DNA of 64,000 nucleotides, from NCBI RefSeq assembly GCF_918797505.1, contig NC_092795.1:19021131-19085130 (forward strand). The letters run 5' to 3'. The number at the start of each line of letters is the position of its first letter. Position 1 is the first letter of the stretch. Source of the DNA: Bemisia tabaci (Eukaryota > Arthropoda > Insecta > Hemiptera > Aleyrodidae). Below are positions 34,401 through 45,700 of the stretch, piece after piece. The notes under the pieces are model-generated. The model saw only the letters and a list, made by a program, of their open reading frames with translations, had not been told where the DNA came from and did no database searches. The position numbers and the translations under genes were made by a program.

Positions 34401-37400
34401 GAAATTTGAGCAGTATAAAAAAGTGAGCTACCTCTGTTACATATTAAAAAAAATTAATCATATCTATATTTTTTAAACTTTGAAAACATACTCAGTGCAA
34501 AATGATGACATTTATCGGGAGGGGGGGGGACCATCGTCATACTTCTTTATTTTAAAGAACGTTGCATGCGCCGCTAGTTGCTGTAGACAGTGAAGCGTTT
34601 TTGTAAATGTGTCAACTTATTTACCTCCTATTGGGGCACCGAAACAGCTGGCGACCCCGACAGCACACGCGGCGGCCAACATTTCGGTGTTTCGAGACTC
34701 ATTCTCATAAATCCCTTGAAAGGAAGACACTAGTTTTGATAAAAGAGTTGCTACTATACTAGCTATATGTACAAACGGACCCTGTCAACAAACCATCAAA
34801 ATAAGCATTATTGATTAGGTTCAAAAAAAAAAAACAAGAAGAAAAAATCCAACATGAGTATGTTGGAAAAGCGTGCCGAATAACTGAAATGTTGGACAAA
34901 TACCTCTTATTTTCACGTCTTTGCTTTTTGCATCAATTGGTGCTTTTTGCTAAATTTAGGAGAAAATATTGATTCATGAACGTTGAATGTAAATTAATTT
35001 TAAAGATTCCGTCCAATTATCTTGATTTTAAGCTGATATGCGGCATTTGCGCACGACCGTGATTTGGGCGAACTGCCGTGCATCGAAATCGCGTTCAGTT
35101 AATCTCTTTGGATTTCGAACTGTAACTTCTCTCCTATTCGGCCAATTTGTACAAATGAGGTCTCTTTTTATTTGTACTTCAACGGAAAGTAAAGAAAAAC
35201 TCGCTAAATAGACGGAAAACAATTTTTGAGAAAATTTGGTGGATCCTGGCATCACGGTGAATGGTTAATCGGTTAATCGCCTCGCCGTCTTTTATTGCCT
35301 TGCTCGAAACCGGACACCCAAAGCTATATCGCGAGATAACTGTAGTGGTTTAAGTGGATTTCGGCAGGGGCCATGGTTAGTACATAGTATAATGAGTCAC
35401 GAGGCTCATCACAGATTGCACTTACAGTGCAAAACGCTCATTGGCTGTAGAGTTTTGGCGGGAAAGAAGGTTCTAGAGTTGAGTCCTCCGAGCGTAAGAA
35501 AGCTCCTATGAGGTTTCTGTCAAATTGAATAATACGGTTTTGACAGAAAAATGTTCTCAAGGGTTTCCAATTAGCAGTTCATTAGAGTTTTTGGTAAAAG
35601 ACCATCAGGGCTTGACAGTGTAATGGTTCAAAGACAAAGAAACGGGTGCGAGGAAAAAAGTATTTGGACGACCCGTTGAATAGCATTGGTTGATCTGTGT
35701 GCTGTACTATGGTACATCCGAGTGATTTCAAAAAGCGAGCCCTACTGGCACGCTTAAAAAAATCAGCAGAAAAGAGAAGACATGAATGGACGTACGACCG
35801 CAAGTGCACGTTGAACTACGTAAACTTTGACAGTCAAAAGTTGCATTTTTTTAAGGCTCAAGAATACATAGCTGGCTATATAAAGTTAAAAAACTCGCAT
35901 TTCCATCGCAACATTTCAAAATTACCGATTATGTTTTCTTCATTATCAAAATGAAAATACCTAACCAAACAGAAAATATGTTTCAGTGAGAAAAATAATT
36001 CACTGGAAACGAGGAAGAGATGCTGATGCGTTTTTTTTTTAAAAAAAAAAAAATAAATAAATAAAATGAGACATCGGCGTAAAAAGGGCCGCCACAGCAC
36101 AATGGCAATCTCCTTTTATGCTTTATTTTCTTGTGAGAAAACTGAGCAAAGTGTTTTCATGCAGTTAAGGATTTTTCTTCTCCTTCTTCTTTTCGGTGAA
36201 TTAAAGAAAATTCACCGAAAATAATTAAAACGCAAGCTGTAAGTTAGTCTTAATTTCGAGAAACATGAGCGGATAATTCCAATACTGCAATCTGAGATGA
36301 CTGGTCATCGATATATTCCTCATTAACTGAAGTCTCACGTCATCGATATTCGATAAATCAATGAAACTTCATAGATTACGACCTAGATCAATCCATCAAA
36401 TAATTTTTGTACATGTAGAGAGAGACAGAGAGGATACGTTGTTTGATGAAAATTCTTCAAAATTAATTCGTTTGTATGCAAAGCAAGGTGGAATTGCTTT
36501 TAAGTTTTGAAACGAAAGAACTTCGGTTTGCTTTCTTCGTATATACCTACTTGACATATCAGTTTATTAGCAGGCTGCAAAAAGTGAGGCCGCATTAACA
36601 CATGAGGTGAATAGAATATAGATTTTAATTTCAGTTTACATGAATCAATGCATCATAAATTGGGGTTTGTGGATATCCCACATCTCATTACTCAAAATTT
36701 AGTATTACAAAAAGACATAGTGTATCGTTGCTAGAAATTAAATTGAGATCACCTAATCCCGAAAAAAAAGTTACCTCTTTACCCAGAGGTAGTCCACTGC
36801 CCAAAGTTGCAGTCAGTCCTATGACTTTGGCCACTAAAGTTCTAAAGGTTAAATACTCCTTCAAGGCTACGCCCCGGAGAATTGTTTTCATTTCTGGAAT
36901 TCCAGAACCTGAAAAAAAGGAAAAAATTCCAATTTTTTTACACAGATTTGAACTAACTGGAACAGCTGTAAACACAATCATGCATTGAGCGCTTGGGTGT
37001 TCTCCCTTGAAGAGAAGCTTCAAAAAGAGGGACAGAAAGGTGAGCGAGAAAATAAATTGTAAAAATATTTTTTTTCCTGCCGAAATGAAGTATATTCCCA
37101 ACGCGCATTAGAGATGACCATATGAGCTTACTTACTACATAATTACGTATATCTTCTTAGCTCTGATTTTTATAGAATTCCATTTTTTAAGCGTGATTAA
37201 TATCAACTAAATGCAGTATACATAATTCAAAACAGGTGTTTTTATATGCGAGGTAAATACGGAGCAAATATTTTGAATAAATATAAAAATAGTTGGTTAG
37301 TCATATATTTTTATTAGAGATATATCAACACATTGGGCTGTTAATGCCTTCACAGAAAATATCGAGGGTGAGTATAAATGCAAAAATTTAGATTCTGTAC

Positions 37401-39731
37401 TTAATGGAATCAAAAAATTTCAAAATTTTGGATGTGACGCTGAAAGCATTAAAACCCGATGTAGATATGTACAGGATTTTCAAAAATTTATAGACGGTAT
37501 TTTGAAATGGAAATACTAATCTCACTTTCTAATCAAATTTTGCTCAATTCTATCAACATTTTGATTGAAAAATTGAACCAACGGGATTGATATTCCAAAG
37601 AGCTGTGCAAAAGTAAGTCTTTCATTCTTTTAATCGGAAATAGTTTATTTAAAAATGACTTTTTTTCGTCAGTACGTTGCAGATATACACATTGAAATGC
37701 GCTTTTAAACATCCTTTGGGAACAAATGGACCAGCAAGTGCCTATGAAAACCTGAGGCGGCTCCAATTTTAAGCTGATTTTCAGATCAAATAAACACAAA
37801 AAAACCTCTCGTCAAAAGGTGGTTATGGAAATAAGCTCTCACCTATTGATTGTGGCGCCACTATGTGAACAAAACCGGCAGAAAATAAAATTAAACAAGT
37901 AGGTAAAGTTACCCACGCAAAATATTTTGCTACAGGATGTACGGCGAGGTCTCTGTACAGCCATTTATGACCTGAAACAGGTAAAAAAAACGATTACTTG
38001 GAGGCGGAATTTCTTATTTAAAAAAAGGAAATACACAAAAAAAGTACTTCGGTCACACGACAAGAAACCCGCAAAATTATCTGCCAAATATCTTCTAGGT
38101 GATGAAAAAAAGGGAAAAAGAGGAGTGCGTGATGTGAGAAGGTGATTTCACACAACTACCACGATACGGAACAATTCAGTTCTGTCAACATAAGATGGTG
38201 AAATAAATCTTTTACCCGATGACTACGGAGATTTGATCGAAAGGAACATTGAGCTTGATATTTGTCGATCAAGATACTTGAAAAAAGATCATTCGTTGGT
38301 AATTTACTTATGATTATATTTTGTTTTCGTAAAAATTATGATATTATGGAACCCATGTTGGAACTGAAAAAGTTAAATATCGATGGCAAGGAACGTTACC
38401 GCCTATCTGCAGACAGGACGAAGAAAAAACTTCGCCATTTTTGTAATTATGAAGTTAGATATGCACTTTTTTTACACATTACATAGTCGTTAGAGCTCTC
38501 CTATGAGAAATTGTAATAAACTAAAAACAGCAACTTTGAAAAAGTTAAATATCGATGGCAAGGAACATTATCGCCTATCTGCAGACAGGACGAAGAAAAA
38601 ACTTCGCCATTTTTGTAATTATGAAGTTAGATATGCACTTTTTTTACACATTACATAGTCGTTAGAGCTCTCCTATGAGAAATTGTAATAAACTAAAAAC
38701 AGCAACTTGCATATTATAATACAGTAAAATGCATTAAAGTTGCGAATACATTTTCGCCGAAATTGTCAGTTAGGTGGTATTGTTTCTTAGCCCTCAATAT
38801 TAAGCCAGTTGAACAAAATCTAAACAGAGTTTAAATGGCTTCACAGACAAAGCGCATTTCGACGGTGCAAGTCGGCAATCACATAACTCGTTTGCGGTGT
38901 CTGAAAATCTCCGTAACTATGTTATTTTTTTAAAGGAGAGCAAATGGACATGATTCCTCGCAGTTTTTGCAGAATTTTCCTCGCACATAGAAGAAAAATC
39001 ACGGCAGTTTTAAGGAATTACCGTTGAGTAGTTTTCCGTTTAAAGAATAAAGTATGACAGGAAGTCTGCGACGTCGCAAATCGAGTTATGTGATTGCCGA
39101 CTTTCACCGTCGATTTCTTTTATTTGAGGGAAACTCAATGTTCCTTGCACATACTTACTTTTATTACAAATACTGATGCCACCATCCATTAAGAAACTAA
39201 GAACCGCCATGATGATTCCAAGGAGCGCTAAAAATACCCAGTCCTCCCCTAGTTTGGCGAACGAATGCCTCCAGATAAAACTGAATGTGTTTGCTATTCT
39301 CGATGCGCACCGGCCCCGATATTTGTCGAGATCTTCCCGCCGAAGAATTTCCTCTTTCCTAAGCTTCTTTTCCAGCGCTTTCGCCTCCTCCTTTGCGTAT
39401 TGACCCAGCTCCTTTGTATAGCGGCCATACATCTGAAACAGGAGGGCACTGCTATTAAAAATCGATAGATGATTCCTTCTTTCGGACTGAGATTTGACTT
39501 TGCAAGAATTTATCTAGAAAAGAATAAATAATAAAAAGGAAGCACGCTTCAAAAAATTACAGCCGAACGTTCGCGAGAGGACAAATAGATAAAAAATAAT
39601 GAAGTAACATTGGACACGTGAGCCAACATGGCATTAATGGTGGATATAAATTTTGCACGGTATCCCTAAGTTTCCTCACACGTGTAAACTTGAATCGGCC
39701 ATTCATGATTATATATCATCAGTTGAGGAAA

Positions 39732-39781
<50 letters not shown>

Positions 39782-42700
39782 GCTGGCTCATTGGCATATA
39801 TTCTGGTAGAAACCCATACAGGCCCCAGGATTTTCAAATTTTTAGGGATTAAGGCCGAGTAGAGGCAAAATTTTAAGTGCTCCAACATCTAAGCTCTACG
39901 AAGAGTGTGAGTATTCAGTATTCACGTGCGTTCCATGGACGGGAGATACAAATAAGATAACGCCGTGTATGAAACGCCTTCATATTTAGCCGCGGCAATA
40001 TGTGTTACTGGAACGGTGTGGCGTTCTTAACTAGCCGCAGGTGATGGTAACGGACTTGGATGGAAGCAATAATTTAGAAGCAGTTTTAAGAGGCAATGCG
40101 TATTTTTTGTTGCAACTCTTGAAGAATGCTCCCCCTGGTGATTATTTTTCATTTATTAGGGTAGAGCTATTATTCTGGCTGGGAAACTGCCGATACATAG
40201 GTATCAATGCAGCTATTGCATGTATCAGGAATTAGCGATTTAAATATGATTCCAATGTAAAATTTTGCGAGAAACACGATTGTGCTATTAGTTTTCTCTG
40301 GAACAACTCCAAAGTTCAAAAAAAGTTCCCAAAGTTGAGGCCGTAATGGAGGAGATACCCCACACTATCCTGAAAGTCCACCTCTATATCAAGTCAAACT
40401 CTCCATGCGAAGATATGGAGCAAATACATCAACAGAGTTGCCAATTTTTGGTGACTCCGAAAGTGAAAACACAGCAACCCTCCTAATGTATTTGTTCCCT
40501 ATCTTTACATGGAGAGTTTGACTTGATATAGAAATGGACTTTCAGGGTGGCGTAGGATGTCCTCTCCACTATGAGCTTTGGAGTTCGTTTCAGAAAAAAA
40601 ACCAGTGGCACCATCGTCCTTATCACGATATTTTACAAAAAAAAGGTACTTAAATCGCAAATCCCTTACAGGCTTACACATGCAATAGCTCCATTTTTAC
40701 CTATCGAATGAAAGCGAATATGAGGTGAAACAAAAAAAATATCTAACAAGTCGTTCCGAACGGGCTATGCATGGAGTTGTATGAATGTATGTCGACTGAA
40801 ATTGCGTACTTTTTTCGAAAAATAATCTCTTGCTTCATCTCCGAAATGGCTGAATGGAATTTTGAGGTAAGATTCTTAATTAAAACCGAGTATGAAGCTA
40901 CATAGAAGACCGAATGTACGGAAAATCTGAATGAAAGTCTTGCAAAAACTATATCAGTTTAAAATATATGGTTGAAAATAATGTGCTTGACACCTGTAGG
41001 ATGAAATCCATTTTGGTGACCGTTTACGACGAAAAAGCGTATAAAACAAACCCAAAGTAGAATCGGAAAAGTCGATTAACCATGTTTTTGACCGACGCAA
41101 CGTTAAAAACAACTTTAAAATTATTGAATTCATATACTCTTATTTTCCATGTTGGATTGCAAAAAACAGAGCTATAATATCCTGCAACCACAACTCTCTA
41201 TTACATCTCAATGAGTTCCTCTGCGTTTACTACAGCGCTTGCTCTTCAAGCTCTGAATGGAGAGTCGCTCATCTTCATCGACAACAGCGGTCGATAAAAC
41301 GGATGAAAATTATAATGAGATAATGTGAAGGGCCTGGACTGACGACGTAGAGAATAACTAGGGGGCTACGCCCCCTGGCCGCTACGCGGCCCAACCCCCT
41401 GAAGGCGCTCCGCGCCATCAATGGGCCGCTTCGCGGCCCTATATTTACCCTCCTATCAGTGTTAGTTTTATTTTTCCCCTAAAAAATTACGATATGAGGT
41501 ATACTTTAATTTTAAACTTTACTTAAAATTACTTTAAAATTAAAAGGACGCGTTTTGGAATGACTGCTTGATGAAATATTGCAGTAAAACAATGAACAAT
41601 GATAGTCAGGTTAGAATGCATATGTCACATGTCGGGGTTCGAACCCACACCGATTTTAAGGTGGATGCATTCGACGTCTCAGACTACTCGGCCACTGCTC
41701 GTCACGAATTCTCAGCGCGAATCTTGTGTAGATAAGTGTAGAGCTGATGCGCAGGCTACACAGCTACTGCGCGACTCCTCGACCACTGCGCATCCTCCCG
41801 CGCATAGCGGTAGCAGTGTCGGAGCATTCTGTAAACTCACTCACTTTTATAACGTGATTTTAAAAAAACCTGGGTCCTTTTTCCAAAATCTGATTGCAGC
41901 GGGCTCATCTAGGGCCTATTACCTGTCGATTTACGCAAAAATCATGGAAATCGGCCCGGTAGAACGCTCAAACGAACTAGGACAAAAAGTATAAATTTAC
42001 ATTGTTTAAATGGGAGAATTCGCAACTTTACCACGTAATATAAAAAAACCTGGGCCATATTTTGAAAATCTGAAAAGAGTTGGCTTATTTGGAGACAATT
42101 GCCCGTCGATAGCCGCAAAAATCATGGAAATCGGCCCGGTAGAACGCTCAAACGAACTATGACAAAAAGTATAAATTTACATTGTTTAAATGGGAGAATT
42201 CGCAACTTTACCACGTAATATAAAAAAACCTGGGCCATATTTTGAAAATCTGAAAAGAGTTGGCTTATTTGGAGACAATTGCCCGTCGATAGCCGCAAAA
42301 ATCATGAAAATCGGCCCGGTAGAACGCTGGAACTAAGCGTTACCAGTTTCGCAAAATTAGGAGGTCTTGGAGCTTATAGTATAGATTGCCATGTTTTCAC
42401 GCGAAGAAAAATGAACCGACGAACTGATTAGCTAGAAATCTTAAACGACGTTCAACCTCGATCGCAGGATGCACGTCTGCTGATCTGGTTGCAAGCTGCG
42501 GCTGATTGATTTTTCTCTATTTTCTTTTCTCATTTTTTTCTAGAGCACGTCAGGGATAATAAAAATTTATTCAATCATCAAGCGACAAAATCAAGCCCAT
42601 CGGATTGATTATTGAAACTTTATCGCTTTTTTGTGTGATGGATGCTCGTCGCAACGCCAAAGCCCTTCATTACATAGCTGTCGGTCAAGGTTACTTGACA

Positions 42701-45700
42701 AACTATCGATCGAGTTAATCGGTTTCCAAGTCACCTTATCGCGCAAATGAACGCGGAAAAAAATGGAGATTTTACATGTAATATTATGAATTTACGTACT
42801 GGAAAAATAAATAAATAATTGAAAGAACAGTGTATCTTAAGGTGATTCGATGGGCGCCATATTTTGTGTCAGAACGGCATGCGATGTATCGCATCAATTG
42901 GTTCCATTTTTTCAGCTACTCGTCATTTTTCTCCAATTTTGAGATTGCAATTCTGTTGTCAGGAGACTGAAGCACTCATCTACCAATTTTAACAAAGAAA
43001 TTCAACGTAATAAAGGCGTGGTTTTTTCAGAGAGAAAATATCGCATACTTCGAGTGCAGTTTCGATATCAGTATCGAATGCGATGTTTTCTCTCTGAAAA
43101 AACCACGCCTTTATTACGTTGAATTTCTTTGTTAGATTTGGTAAGTGAGTGCTTTAGTCTCCTGACAACAGAATTGCGATCTCAAAATTGGAGAAAAATG
43201 ACGAGTAGCTGAAAAAATGGAACCAATTGATGCGATACATCGCATGCCGTTCTGACACAAAATATGGCGTCCATCGAATCACCTTAACGTTATCTAAACA
43301 TTGTAAGATATTTCCAAGTACTGAGTTTTTACTCTCGGTATAAATGCGGATATCACCCTCCTTTAAACACGGTTGATGGCGGCATCCACTGCAAATATGC
43401 ATTCCATGTTTTCTTCGGCCTGAAATTCATAAATTAAGTGATGCACCTACATGCATCGTTGATCATCGTTGTATCGTTTAAATTATGTACTTTAAGGACA
43501 AGGCGCATTAGTGCAGTTGTGGCAATTTTGAGAAATACGTGTTTGAAGTTCCGAAATTACATGGACCCTTATGGCGGAAAGAAAGTTCAACCTGACTGTT
43601 TGATGCTTAAAAATTGGAATTCGTGAACGAATTTTTCACAGAATGTGTATCAAGACTAGTTTTCCTCGAAATCATTAAAATCTTCATTTTTTCAAAACCT
43701 GCTTTTATGCGCCTTGTTCTCCAACGATATGTACCCCAAAATTCCGTATCACCCTGTCAGCATTCACATTGAGCGTGGAAAAGCGTTTGAAGCGATCGAA
43801 CTATTTTTAACTAGTCCGCAAACTGGAGCCATTTTAGCACGATTCCCCGACTTACGCAACAATAAGTCCATTAGTTTTAATCTCAAGATCCAAAAATAAA
43901 AGACACCATTGTCATAGAGGAGAAGCGCTCTGCAATGATATCTGCACCGCCTCACTCGCCGTGCACTGCGTGCACCGTGCAGCTTCAAAAGTTACACTCC
44001 ATGCTTTACATTCTACTGTTTGTTCCGCGTTATCGTATGTTTCACCTTCAGATGAAGGTTAAGTAGTCATGTGCATTCAAAAGAACTTTCTGCCCCTTCA
44101 ACTGATTGTGAGTGAAAACACTTTGTAGAGTGGGCAAGGCTTAAAAAGTGTGAATACCGTCGTGAGAACTTATTTTTTTCTATGAAGTCTTCAAGACATT
44201 AGTTCATGTTTTTGTTTGAATCTAAAAAAATATGAGTTGAATTTAATATCCGCATTTGATGATTATAAAATGTTGTACTGCTTGCAATCTCATTCGATCG
44301 TTTTTATGCTAAAAGGAGCTAGAAACTTGTGGGAAAGATGAGATGTGTTTGATTGAGCTGCATGAGAAACAATGTAGAACAAGGCGTGATTCCTTTTAGC
44401 AAAATGAAATGTGGTAATTAAGATTAAATAAAAAGGGACCAAGCGCCGAAATATGCTGACTCGTGAGTGTCGTGGGCATGTGACAACAGCGTTGTGGACA
44501 GAACTCATTAGTTGAGGAGGCTTGTCGTCGGTATCTCCATTGTCGCCGCTGACGTCACCGGCGATTTATAATTCCCATTCATTCTTACGGCCCTCAACTA
44601 ACGAGCACACTCCTTATTTCTCACCTATCTCTGGTTCCTTTTTGCATTCATACGTCCATTTAATTATCATTAAAGATTGCAATTTTTGCAGTTGGAAAAC
44701 GATGCATTTTTTTGGCGCTGATATATTTTTAAAAAGATTCTCTTTTTTTATGAGTTACGTATGTTCGAACAATGCAGTAGGGATGCCACTTCACGTAATG
44801 CAATGCAATTGAAAATAAATTGAGAGAGGCAAAACAGAATAGGACGTGCTGCATAAAAATTGAAAGACAATTATCCATATGAGACAGAGAACAACATTGC
44901 TAGGAATTTTTGTATTCATTCAAAAGGTCGAAAGTAGGAAAATAGAGACGATAACGTATTTTCTGTTTGGATGTTTGTTTTCAATTAGTCAGATTATATA
45001 CTTGCCAATGATTGCCGAAATATTGATGCAACATCACCTGGATCACCATCTACCTAGCTATTTTTTAGGGTAAATTTTTTAGCTAAATTCCTCTAAAATT
45101 TAATTCCCCGTCGTAAAAGTAATATTGTAGGCATATTGTTTGACTAACGATGAGAGAATATTTCGTGACTATCATTCCAAGCAATGTTCCTCCGTTTCCC
45201 CTTACAGGGGGTGTGTTTGGAGATCTTGAATTCCTTTAGGCATTAACTAACTTTAACAGTTACGTCATTCTTTAACTCTCTCCCCACTTTATAGAACGAT
45301 TTCGATACTTCAGGGCGGCAATTTCAGTTCTATCTTCTCATACCTTCCCATATTCGTCAGGAGGTTGGCGAATCCCATTTTGACAATTAAGTATGCTAAA
45401 AGCTTTAAACATTTCAACGAAAAAGGTTCTCTTTTATTCGTCGATGATGGCGCCCTCCTGTTTTCTAAAACTGATTCGTCGGACTGACGTCACAATCAGT
45501 GGAGGCAACATCGGTGGATTTTGTACTTCCGATCAGTGATTGGGGGCATGATCTAAACACTGAGGTCAGTCACATAGATTCCATCACCCAGTCCATCGCA
45601 TACCCCCTGCCCGATGCGTTGGGTCCATGACGCAGAGTGGTTCAGATTGAATGGGACCAGACGATTTTATTACACTCTTCCTTATCAGAATAAGACCAGT

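Noticed and set aside
39176..39403. Open frames antisense to exon 2
   Set aside because: Shadow of the conserved minus-strand exon.
41625..41715. Class II tRNA gene on the minus strand
   Set aside because: A and B boxes are present, but the acceptor and anticodon stems do not pair well; fits a SINE head.
44522..45073. Frames of 96 and 64 codons on the plus strand
   Set aside because: No conserved content, no splice context, lies within intron 1 of the channel gene.
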